Program-made: the position numbers and the translations under genes | Shown: one piece after another, positions 15,721 to 25,100 of the stretch | How positions within the stretch are numbered: the first letter of the stretch is position 1 | Layout: each line of letters starts with the position of its first letter | Origin: Puniceicoccaceae bacterium | GTDB taxonomy: Bacteria > Verrucomicrobiota > Verrucomicrobiae > Opitutales > Coraliomargaritaceae | DNA length: 38,753 nucleotides | NCBI GenBank assembly: GCA_902516225.1 | Contig: CABXXS010000005.1 | Location: 1 to 38,753, forward strand | Direction: 5' to 3' | Notes under the pieces: model-generated | Told to the model about the DNA's origin: nothing | Seen by the model: only the letters and a program-made list of their open reading frames with translations | The model's database searches: none

Positions 15721-17385
15721 ATGAGTAGCTCTAAACATCTTATCATAAATTGCGGTGCTAGCCGCATAACCGCAGTTGCAGTTTCATCCAGCGGAGATAA
15801 TCTAATAGTCGAGAAATTTGTTACGGAAAGCCTCCAATATGATTATTCTAACGAGGATGCTTGGCTGGGCGCTGTTGGGGGTGCTTTACACATTCTCAAT
15901 AAACAGCATAATTTCTCAGGCAAAGCATCTTTTATCATTCCTGGTAATCAAGTCCTAACCAAAACCATTCGGATCCCGCATGTTGAGGCTTCGAAGCAGG
16001 CACAAATCCTTGCCTTTGAGGCGCAGCAAAATATCCCCTACCCACTAGATGAGGTGGTTTGGGACAGTCAGGTAGTCGGTGACGACGGTGTAGAAACAGA
16101 AATCCTCTTTATTGCTTGTAAATCTAACACAATTGACAATTTCTGCACCGAGGTAAGCCAAGCTGGTTTCAGTGTTAAGACTATTAATGCAGCCACAATT
16201 CTTGATTATAACGCTATCCAATTTGCCTCGCCTGAGCAGGAGGAAGACGTGTTGTTAATTAACATTGGTGCGCGTTCTACTAATTTACTCTTTAAGAACG
16301 CTGATGGATTTTTTGTCCGCAACATTCAGCTGGGAGGTAATTCACTTACGCAAAATATTGCAGATAGCCTCGGCAAGACCTTCGTTCAAGCAGAAGATAT
16401 TAAGCATAAATTCTTCGATGGCGATTTAAACTATTCTGAGGATGATTCTGGGACTAAGGGGATGAGTGCTTGTGCAGATTCTTTTATTCGCCGAATGAGC
16501 CAAGAGATTACCCGTTCGATCGTTAATTACCGTCGTCAAAAAAACGGCGCTGCTCCCAAACGCATTCTTCTAAGTGGTCGTGGGTCTCTCCTGAGTGGTC
16601 TCTCTGATCAGCTTTCAACTTCGCAAAAAGTACCAGTTGAACTCTTTGACCCCTTGCAGAATGTTACACTTGGCGGCGAAATTACTTCCGATACTTCGAT
16701 CTTAGCTCTAGAAATAAGCGAGATAATAGGAGCTGCTGCTCAAGATAAAGTCACAGATGGAGCCGGCGTGAATTTGCTGCCGGCAGCAATACAGAGTTCA
16801 ATGGAGTTCGCGATAAAGAAGCCCTTCCTTTTGGTCGCCGCTGCGTGTTTTGCTTTGGCACCATGGCCAGCATTTATTGGCTATAAGGAGCTTAGTTCTG
16901 ACTACAGAAGTGCAGCACAATCGATCAAGTCAGTAACTAGACCCTTAGTTGAATATCAATCAAAGGTCGAAAAAAATGCATCGCATGCTATTGAAATTAG
17001 TCAGTCGATACAATTGGTCGAGGGCTTAAAGAATTCTAAGACGAACTGGATACAATTTCTTGCACAGCTTCAAACTAGCTTAAGCTCGGCTGAGGATGCC
17101 TGGTTAGACGCGCTGTCTGTCAAACGTGAAGAACCTAAGGATGGTGCCCCCTCTTATGAGGTGGTCCTTGAGGGCCAGATGCTCGTTCGTGAGACAGTCG
17201 GCCAAGGAGTCGTTGATCAAGAAGTACTCTCGCGAAGAATAAAAAGCCTCCAATCTAGTTTTGAGAGCTCTGACTTTATTGTCTCGTCTGAACCACCTAT
17301 CATCAATTGGAGCAGTTTGCGCAATGGGCTAAATGTTCTGCCTTTTAGTATCAACTTGGTCGTGGACACTTCTAAACCGCTTTAG
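15721..17385 (+). CDS. PilM-PilN fusion protein (Amuc_1101-like), inner-membrane pilus platform
   Basis: 554 residues. Residues about 5-360 form a PilM-type actin-like ATPase domain: LIINCGASRITAVAV (phosphate 1), 'QILAFEAQQNIPYPLDEVVW' (PilM hallmark), 'EDVLLINIGARSTNLLFK' (phosphate 2), 'SQEITRSIVNYRRQ' and KRILLSGRGSLLSGL (adenosine loop). A single membrane segment at about 368-386 (FLLVAAACFALAPWPAFIG) leads into a periplasmic coiled-coil/ferredoxin-like part (to 554) that resembles PilN. In canonical type IV pili these are separate proteins: cytosolic PilM binds the N-terminal tail of PilN. Here they are one chain, as in Amuc_1101. The stop overlaps the GTG that opens the next frame. No Shine-Dalgarno. 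Confidence 0.8.
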   Translation: MSSSKHLIINCGASRITAVAVSSSGDNLIVEKFVTESLQYDYSNEDAWLGAVGGALHILNKQHNFSGKASFIIPGNQVLTKTIRIPHVEASKQAQILAFEAQQNIPYPLDEVVWDSQVVGDDGVETEILFIACKSNTIDNFCTEVSQAGFSVKTINAATILDYNAIQFASPEQEEDVLLINIGARSTNLLFKNADGFFVRNIQLGGNSLTQNIADSLGKTFVQAEDIKHKFFDGDLNYSEDDSGTKGMSACADSFIRRMSQEITRSIVNYRRQKNGAAPKRILLSGRGSLLSGLSDQLSTSQKVPVELFDPLQNVTLGGEITSDTSILALEISEIIGAAAQDKVTDGAGVNLLPAAIQSSMEFAIKKPFLLVAAACFALAPWPAFIGYKELSSDYRSAAQSIKSVTRPLVEYQSKVEKNASHAIEISQSIQLVEGLKNSKTNWIQFLAQLQTSLSSAEDAWLDALSVKREEPKDGAPSYEVVLEGQMLVRETVGQGVVDQEVLSRRIKSLQSSFESSDFIVSSEPPIINWSSLRNGLNVLPFSINLVVDTSKPL

Positions 17386-17390
17386 TGATT

Positions 17391-18350
17391 ATGGACTTTT
17401 TTAAGAGGAATCTAATTTTTTCGACAGTTATCATCGTCTGCTTGCTGGCATTCTTTGCTGGATCTTTCTTAGCGTTGAACGAGTCGGGTGCTATCGGTAA
17501 AGCTGAGCAAGAAATGAAGTCAGCGCAAGCAAACTTGAAGAATCTACGCTTCTCAGATCCTGCTCCTAGCATGGAAAATGTAGAAGCTTCCGCAGAGAAT
17601 GTTGCCCAACTTCAATCAGCACTTAATGCCATTCGTGAGGACCTCCAGCGCGGAGATCGTTTGTCAATTTCCAGTGATGGTATTGGTGTCATGGCAGGAG
17701 TGCAGCAATTTATTTCCGATTATCAGCGTAAGTCTTCTGGGCAGGTGGATGTTAACAATGAGCCGGCTCCAATTTCCCTTCCCCAAGACTTTGCTTTTGG
17801 CTTTCAGGAATATATCGACGAGGCCAAGCCGCTGAGTGATCCAAAGAGCTCAGCTGTACTTGACCAGCAGCGCCAGATTCTTAGCTACTTGATGGACAAA
17901 CTTATTGAAGCTAAGCCGACTAGTTTGGTATCAGTCGAGCGTGAAGTTTTAGAGCAAGCTTTAAGTCAACAAGGCGGAAAAAGCTTTCAAATTGATAAAG
18001 CTATCTCTGCGCGCGTGCCTGGGGCTATCGATACATTGGCTTTTCGTTTGAGTTTCACCGGGTATACAGATTCGTTGCGTAGCTTCCTGAATAATTTGGC
18101 CAAATTTGATCTCCCTATTGTAGTTCGTAGTATCGATATACAACGTCAGGGTGGGATTAAGAATACGGCTACATCTACCAATAGTAATAATCTCGATTCT
18201 ATTTTTGGAGCATTTGGCGGGAGCGATGACGAAGAAGCTCCGAAGGAGGCGCAGAAACCAGTCATCTCCGAAAATTTATCTACATTCACAGTCGTTCTTG
18301 AATTTATTGAGATCGTCCTTCCAACTGATCCCGCTTCCGATAAGGCGTAG
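17391..18350 (+). CDS. Amuc_1100-like pilus-system inner-membrane protein
   Basis: 319 residues from ATG 17391 (MDFFKRN); a GTG at 17385 overlapping the pilM stop is possible. The Akkermansia Amuc_1100 protein is 317 residues. One N-terminal membrane helix (about 8-27, 'LIFSTVIIVCLLAFFAGSFL') is followed by a heptad-rich coiled coil (about 35-95), then a globular domain with 'TLAFRLSFTGYTDSLRSFLN' and 'LPIVVRSIDIQR'. This layout equals PilO/PilN-type periplasmic proteins, and a 'SFTGYTDSLRSFLNNL' strand-helix is PilO-like. An Asp/Glu-rich linker occurs near 280. In Akkermansia Amuc_1100 is known as an immunomodulatory protein; whether that extends here is unknown. Six bases separate it from the next gene. 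Confidence 0.72.
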   Translation: MDFFKRNLIFSTVIIVCLLAFFAGSFLALNESGAIGKAEQEMKSAQANLKNLRFSDPAPSMENVEASAENVAQLQSALNAIREDLQRGDRLSISSDGIGVMAGVQQFISDYQRKSSGQVDVNNEPAPISLPQDFAFGFQEYIDEAKPLSDPKSSAVLDQQRQILSYLMDKLIEAKPTSLVSVEREVLEQALSQQGGKSFQIDKAISARVPGAIDTLAFRLSFTGYTDSLRSFLNNLAKFDLPIVVRSIDIQRQGGIKNTATSTNSNNLDSIFGAFGGSDDEEAPKEAQKPVISENLSTFTVVLEFIEIVLPTDPASDKA

Positions 18351-18356
18351 TTACTA

Positions 18357-19256
18357 ATGAAAAAGATCTACGATAAACTCTTCCTAGTTATTGCAGTATT
18401 GTTTTTATCGACTGGCATTTACCTGTACTTAAAAAATTCAGGTCAAGCGCCTGATTTATCTACATCTATTACGGTTGGAGTTGGGGATAAGCCCTATGAG
18501 TACGAGGCGATACCAAGGGCAGATTCACAACAAGCCAGTTGGCCGGAGCCAGTTGCTCAATCTGCCGGACCAGAGTGGATCTATGATGTCTTTACTCCGC
18601 CAGAGATTTATATCGATCAAACGGGTAACTTCGTTCCTACGGGCTGGAAGCCAGCGCCTCCCCCTATCCCCTTTGGAGTTTACTTATCTGATATTGCGCG
18701 CGAACCCTATCGCATACAGCTAGAGGGCTACATTGAGGAGGACCGCACTGACCCTTCAAAATCCTTACTTCTTTTGTTTGACGAGGAGGCGAATAAACAA
18801 GTGCGCGTTCGTCCGGGCAATGAAAATATAGCTTCTGAGTTTAGAGTAATCAGTTTTGACATCAATCGTTTGCGTGACGCGGATGGAAACATTGAGATCG
18901 AGGCGAAGGCTAGTATTTTAGATAATCGAACTGGAAAAGAAGTACTACTTACCCATGGGCAGCGTCTTTATCTGGAGGACGTGACGGTACTAATCCGTTC
19001 TGATGAGATTGCCGACTTCAAAGTAGAGCTCACCGAATCTCCCACAACCTTTGAAAGTCCTTCCGGCAAGTATACTTTACTGCAAATAAACCTTGAAGAA
19101 TCTACTGTATTAGTGGAGAAACACGCTACAGATATAGAGCCATCAGAGATGCGTACTTTGGAGGCACGATCTAATACGCCAGCACAAACTATTTCACCTA
19201 TTTCCGCGCCTAGTACTAATGAACAAGGTGAAGAGGGTTTCGACTTCATGTTCTAA
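18357..19256 (+). CDS. Amuc_1099-like pilus-system protein
   Basis: 299 residues. An N-terminal membrane anchor (about 8-25, 'LFLVIAVLFLSTGIYLYL') is followed by a Pro-rich stretch ('WKPAPPPIPFGVYLSDI'), then beta-rich segments 'YRIQLEGYIEEDRTDPSKSL' and 'LLFDEEANKQVRVRPGNENI', and a low-complexity tail ending 'GEEGFDFMF'. A single-pass protein with a small beta domain between PilO-like and secretin genes is where PilP, the connector from inner membrane to secretin, sits in standard pilus operons. A PilP-like bridging role is therefore a reasonable inference but is not shown by motif. The secretin gene follows after 39 bases. Confidence 0.65.
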   Translation: MKKIYDKLFLVIAVLFLSTGIYLYLKNSGQAPDLSTSITVGVGDKPYEYEAIPRADSQQASWPEPVAQSAGPEWIYDVFTPPEIYIDQTGNFVPTGWKPAPPPIPFGVYLSDIAREPYRIQLEGYIEEDRTDPSKSLLLLFDEEANKQVRVRPGNENIASEFRVISFDINRLRDADGNIEIEAKASILDNRTGKEVLLTHGQRLYLEDVTVLIRSDEIADFKVELTESPTTFESPSGKYTLLQINLEESTVLVEKHATDIEPSEMRTLEARSNTPAQTISPISAPSTNEQGEEGFDFMF

Positions 19257-19295
19257 TTCGTTCAAATTTAAAATTTCACTAATCAAATCAAATAT

Positions 19296-22061
19296 ATGAA
19301 AAAATATCTTGCAGCTCGTATATACCTTTCTGCTCTTTTATTATCTGGTATGCTAGGTGCCCTCGCACTTTTTGCCCCTCACTGGGTGGAGGCTAGTAGC
19401 GCATCGGAGAAAATTCGTCTTATGGCAGACACCCTGCGCGCACGCGACTCTGGAAATCTTGATTTAGCTAAAGATAACGCCGAGGAACTAATCAAAGTAG
19501 CGCCCAAAGATGAGAATGTGCAGCGCCTCCTCGCCGCCATTAACCGTGAACTTAATAAACGAGGTCCAGCAGTGGCCATGCTTGAAGCAGACTCACCAGT
19601 TTATGGCCAAGCCCCTGACGTCTCTGTAGAGACTGCCATGACTGCTCCTGTTGTCGTAGATACGAATTCTGCTGACTCGATTGTTGCTGCAGCAGCAGCA
19701 GATCAAAATGCTAAGATCGCAGCTGCAAAGTCTTCCATCGATGACTCGCTGGAATTAGCTAAGCTTGGAGCATATACCGAAGCGAGCAATCTGCTTAATA
19801 CCGCAAGCGCTAGTCTTACATTAAATACTGCTACAGCTAATACTCTGAAAAAACTTGAAGAGGCAAAGGCTGACATCGTCCTTGTCGAAGCCCGTGCTCT
19901 TGCAGAGGCCGGCGACCTAAAGGGTGCAGAATCTAAAATCGATGCCTATCGTGCAGCCGGCGGTTCGTCCTCTGCAGCTAGTAGGTTAGGTAGTAAGCTA
20001 GACCGAGAAATATCCAATCCTTACAACATTGATATTAACGAAGTAAGTCCAGAATTCATCGCGCAGAATAAAGTTATTCGCGACCTCCTCGCTCGTGGCC
20101 GTGCTCAATATTTGAATGGTGATTATGATGGAGCACAGTCTACCTTCAAAGAGGTCGAAGCCCGCGATGCAAATAATGCCGAAGCCAAGCTTTTCCAGCT
20201 TAAGATTGCAGAGATTCTAGGAGGCATCCATAAACAGAATTTTTATAAAACCCGCGGTCAGATGATGACAGAGGTCGAGCAGCAGTGGGAGCGGCCTAAA
20301 GTTTTTGATATCTCAACAGGCAATGGACCTGTGGTGGAAGAGGGGGGTCGTATTCAAGACAAGCTTAACTCTATTACAATCCCGCAAGTCAACTTCTCAG
20401 GTATGGAACTTACTCGAGTTATCGAGACTCTTTCTGAGCTATCTGTTGAATACGATGTAGAGCGAGCTGGCGTAAATATTGTTCCCTTGTTTAATCCTAA
20501 CGATAGCAACCCTCGGGTTAATATCAGTTTGAGGAATCTAAATTTGGATCGTATCCTTCAATTTGTCACTCAGCAAGTGAACTTTGCCTATGATGTTGGT
20601 GGGGACGCTGTTACTATTCAGCCGAGCGACAGTTTAGGGGGTAGTTCGACCACGGTTACTGAGTTCTTCCCTATCTCTCGGGCTACCGTTATCCGCTTGA
20701 CCGGATTCCGTGATGGCGGAGGTTCCTCATCTGGTCCAGTTGATCCCTTTGCCGCACCCTCAGGTGGCGGTTCCTCTGGGCCGTCTCAGAATGAAGAGGT
20801 AGAAGCCCTCCAAACATTTTTCCAGAACGCTGGAGTTAATTTCGATTCCGCTGGTGCTAGTTTGGCCTTTGATGGAGAGCAACTTATCGTTACCCAAACG
20901 CGTCGTAATTTAGAGCGTATGCGTACGATCCTCCGTAATTATAACGAAGTGAAGCAAGTCGAGATTGAGGCCAAATTCCTTGAAGTCTCTCAGAATGATC
21001 TTGAGGAAGTAGGTTTTGATTGGACCTTGCGAAATGGCTTAAGTCCTCAATTCGGTGCTAGCGGTCTCCCTGTAATTGATAGTAGCGGCAACCAGGTATT
21101 TTCACCAGATCAGCAGTTCACTAACACAACTGCCCGAAACCTTAGCGACGCGTTTTCAGTCAGTTCAGGTAATTCCAATATTACACTCCAGCAACCAGGC
21201 TCAGAGCCGCTTAACTTCGCGAACGCGCCGCCTGAGGTCAATGGTTCCGTTGATCTTGCCACAGATGTTGCTGCAATGTTTACTGCATCAAAATGGTCGG
21301 TTGATGGCGTAGATGTCGACTTCGCTATCCGAGCACTTGCCCGTAAGACTGGCAGTGATTTGATGAGCGCTCCTAAGGTAACCGTTCTTTCTGGAAAGCG
21401 GGCTAATATTACAGTAGCGCAAGAACTGCGGTACCCTGAGAGTTACGGAGACATAGAATCAACTGCGTCTACAAGTGGCGGTGGCAATAATAGCGGAGGA
21501 GGAGGGTCTTCTATCTCTATTACCGCAGGTACGCCACAGGATTTCGTTACCCGTAATGTGGGTGTGGAGATGTCCGTGACTCCGAACGTTGAAAACGACG
21601 ATACTATCAGCCTGATCCTCGAACCGCGAGTGACGGAATTTGAAGGCTTCGTTGAATATGGTGGTCCTAGTGTCGCCCTTGAATCTGGTACCACAGTAGT
21701 AGTGCCAGCAGGCTTTTATCAACCCATCTTTTCTACTCGTGAAATTTCCACAGAGGTTACTATTTTCGACGGTGCTACAGTAGTAATGGGTGGTTTGACT
21801 CGCGATGAAGTGAAAACGGTGAACGATAAAGTTCCGGTGCTTGGAGATATTCCTGGGATCGGACGTCTATTCCGCTCCGAAGGAGAAGCTCGTCAGAAGC
21901 GTAACCTACTAATTTTCGTGACAGCCAACTTGGTCAGTCCAGGTGGTTCACCTTCAAGGCAGAGCTCACGTAATGTCTCCGCGAATTCACTTTTCCAGAA
22001 TCCAACTATAGTCACACCTGCTGGCACTTCGAATCGAACAATTCCCGCTGATAAAGAGTGA
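19296..22061 (+). CDS. Secretin (PilQ/GspD superfamily), Amuc_1098-like outer-membrane channel
   Basis: 921 residues. A signal segment (about 8-33) is followed by helical TPR-like repeats at about 36-75 and 258-305 ('RAQYLNGDYDGAQSTFKEVE'). N-domains are at about 355-600: 'INSITIPQVNFSGMELTRVIETLS'-type N0/STN and 'RRNLERMRTILRNYNEVKQV' leading into EIEAKFLEVSQNDLEEVGFDW, the secretin family entry motif. The secretin core spans about 670-885, with SAPKVTVLSGKRANI, VGVEMSVTPNVENDDTISL, 'VVMGGLTRDEVKTVNDKVPV' and LGDIPGIGRLFRSEGEARQK. Gly/Ser-rich loops occur at about 473-495 and 728-740. It forms a multimeric outer-membrane gate. No ATPase or prepilin gene is in the window. No Shine-Dalgarno. 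Confidence 0.9.
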   Translation: MKKYLAARIYLSALLLSGMLGALALFAPHWVEASSASEKIRLMADTLRARDSGNLDLAKDNAEELIKVAPKDENVQRLLAAINRELNKRGPAVAMLEADSPVYGQAPDVSVETAMTAPVVVDTNSADSIVAAAAADQNAKIAAAKSSIDDSLELAKLGAYTEASNLLNTASASLTLNTATANTLKKLEEAKADIVLVEARALAEAGDLKGAESKIDAYRAAGGSSSAASRLGSKLDREISNPYNIDINEVSPEFIAQNKVIRDLLARGRAQYLNGDYDGAQSTFKEVEARDANNAEAKLFQLKIAEILGGIHKQNFYKTRGQMMTEVEQQWERPKVFDISTGNGPVVEEGGRIQDKLNSITIPQVNFSGMELTRVIETLSELSVEYDVERAGVNIVPLFNPNDSNPRVNISLRNLNLDRILQFVTQQVNFAYDVGGDAVTIQPSDSLGGSSTTVTEFFPISRATVIRLTGFRDGGGSSSGPVDPFAAPSGGGSSGPSQNEEVEALQTFFQNAGVNFDSAGASLAFDGEQLIVTQTRRNLERMRTILRNYNEVKQVEIEAKFLEVSQNDLEEVGFDWTLRNGLSPQFGASGLPVIDSSGNQVFSPDQQFTNTTARNLSDAFSVSSGNSNITLQQPGSEPLNFANAPPEVNGSVDLATDVAAMFTASKWSVDGVDVDFAIRALARKTGSDLMSAPKVTVLSGKRANITVAQELRYPESYGDIESTASTSGGGNNSGGGGSSISITAGTPQDFVTRNVGVEMSVTPNVENDDTISLILEPRVTEFEGFVEYGGPSVALESGTTVVVPAGFYQPIFSTREISTEVTIFDGATVVMGGLTRDEVKTVNDKVPVLGDIPGIGRLFRSEGEARQKRNLLIFVTANLVSPGGSPSRQSSRNVSANSLFQNPTIVTPAGTSNRTIPADKE

Positions 22062-22164
22062 CCGAGAAAAAGCTAATCACTTATAAAAGATACGCTACTA
22101 GCTACAGGCCAGACCTGGAACATACTATATTATTTGAGCAGTAATTAATCTAAACATCTCTTTT

Positions 22165-25100
22165 ATGAAACACACCTATCGTTTTTTAAGCCTTTTCTTT
22201 ATTCTTTATTCTACATCTGCACTTAAGGCTGCAGAGCCAGTAATTACTTCTTCTGTAGGCTCGCAGACTTATTGGGTTAATGAGGATTTTAATTACACTA
22301 TTACGGCGACCGGATCTCCTATTTTGTTTTATGCAGGGGGCTATCAAGCGGTAGGCGGATTAACTTTAGATTCAGCTACTGGTGCGATTACTGGCGCACC
22401 GAGTAATGCTGGTGAATTTGAAATAGCTATTGCCGCAGAGAATGCCGCACTCGAGCGTAGTGCGGATGTAAAGTTTGATGTAGTGGTAGTTCCAACAGCT
22501 ATAACTAGTCTTTCGCCTGCTAATGGTGTGGTAGGGGAAACATTTTCCTATGAGATCACTACTAGTAGCAGTGAGTTGGTCACCTTCACTGATGATGGTA
22601 CATTACCTCCAGGTCTGACGCGTGTAGATAATATTATCTCTGGAACGCCGACCGTATCAGGTACATATCCAGTGACTTTATCTGCTTCCGATGTAAATGG
22701 TAGCGGAGTTATTGTAGTTACTTTCACAATTACTGATTCTGTTCCTGTAATTAATTCTTCTTTGCAAGAAGAAATTCTAGTAAACAATGACTTCAATTAC
22801 ACGATTACTGCTTCAAATTCTCCAAATTTTTACACCGGTAACTCAGATTCAGTATCTGGCTTGGGTACTGTAGATCCAAATACGGGAGAATTTTCTGGTA
22901 CTCCAGACGTCCTAGGTAATTATTCAATTACGCTGCTCGCCAGTAACGCGGTAGGCTTCAGTTCACCAGCCACGCTCAATCTTGTCGTTCATCCTCTTAT
23001 AACCAGCTCTAGTACTGCTAGTGCGGTGGTAGATTCACCTTTTGTTTTCGAGATAGCTACTTTTAATGATGAGGGTCTTGCCTTTAGTAATGAAGAAGGA
23101 TTGCCGCCAGGTCTTACGCGTGTAGATAATATTATCTCTGGCATACCAACCCTAGCTGGGACGTACAATGTGACTATATCTGCTGCAAGTCTTAATGACT
23201 TTGATGATCAAGTCCTCACGATCACTGTTACCGATCCTACTCCTGAGATCACTTCTTCTTTAGCTGACCAGAATATTCTAGCTGGTGTTCCCTATGCTGG
23301 TTATCAGATCACTGGTACTTATTCTCCCACTGGATTCTCCGCTACTGGATTGGCTGCAATAGGTGGTATGAATTTCGATGCTGTTACAGGGGCCATTTCT
23401 GGTACTCCAGATAACTCTGGTAGTTTCCCAATCGAAATAAGTGCATCAAACAGTACGGGTTTTGGTGACCCAGCTACATTTAATCTTATTGTATCACCCA
23501 CTGTTATTACTAGCCCAAGTCTCACAAGTGGAGTGGTGGGTACGCTACTTACATATGATATAACGACAGCTGGTACTAGTCCTCTTGCATACGGCGTACA
23601 AGGAAGCTTACCTCCTGGACTATCGCGCTCTGGAACCACGATTTCTGGAACTCCGACTCTGGCTGGTACATACACAGTAACGCTATCAGCTTCGAATCTA
23701 GACGGTACTGGATCTCTAGCGGTCACTTTCACTATCACCGATCCTGCTCCTGCAATCGATTCTTCTCTAGCAGCGCAGACTATTTTAGTAAACGAGCCAT
23801 TTACCTACACAATTACAGCTACTAATAATCCGACTGTTTTCTCGGCTAATGGCTTAGATTTAATTGGCGACTTGGTTTTAGATCCTGTTACGGGGGATAT
23901 AACTGACGGCTTGGATTTAAATTCTGTTACGGGAGTTATTTCGGGGACACCGCGCAACGAAGGTGATTTCGTAATTCAAATTGGCGCTGAAAATGATGCA
24001 GGTACGAGTCCTCTAGAAGACCTTAATCTAGTAGTAAAGGCAGCCCAATACTTTTTAGAAGGAGAAGTAGGAGAACCATTTAGTCATACACTTACCACCA
24101 CTCTTGCAAATGCCTCTATAGGAGTTTCTGGTCTGGGTCAGATTCCTGGCATATCTCGTGATTCTGGCACAGATGCTATATCAGGCACTCCTGAAGAGTT
24201 CGGAATCTACGTTATTACCGTTAGTGCTACTGATGAAGAAGGAGCCACTGATACTTACGACATAACTGTGACTATCAACAAGTCAGGTGGTTCTGCGCCA
24301 ATACCAGTGATTACCACGTCAACTAGCATTCTCTTGTATGATGGGGATCCTATTAACTATCAGATCCAAGCCGACGGAATTCCAGATAGTTTTGAAGTGT
24401 TTGGGCTCGGGCCGCTTGGATTGACGCTTGATCCCGTCACTGGAGTTATCACTGGGACGCCAACTTTAACTGGTGATTTCCGTCTTCCTGTAAGATTCAC
24501 GAATGCTGCAGGTACTGGCAGTGATATTTTAGAACTTACCATAGTCCCAGACATATCTCCAGAGGTTATTATTACTAGCCCAGCTGGAGGAAATGCTTTT
24601 ACAGCTGGTGATAGCATAGAAGTCTTAATTAATGCTACGGATACAGATGGATTCGTCACTACAGTGTCAGTTTCCATAGATGGTGCTTTTGACGGAGATG
24701 CGACCCCCACTGGATTGGCTGGTCAGTATCGCTATACTATTGCTACTGGAGCTGGTGACATCGGCACACGTAGCTTGCAAGTCACAGCTACAGACGATCG
24801 TGGTAACTCAACAGATTCTAATATCCAAAATTTCGCCGTAACACCTGGAGCTGTGCCACAAGTAAACATTATTACTCCAGCAGCCGGCTTTAATGCTACA
24901 GTTGGCGTACCGTACGAAATACGAGTATCTGCTGTAGACTCTGACGGGGTTATAGCTGCAGTCGGGATAAACGATATTTTCTTTGGGAGAGAACCACCTA
25001 CTACTACTACCAACGCCGCAGGCGTTGTAACCGTAACACCTGGTAATATAATAGCAGAGACTAAATCTTTTGGTGGTCAACAAAATGAGAATGTTCTTAC

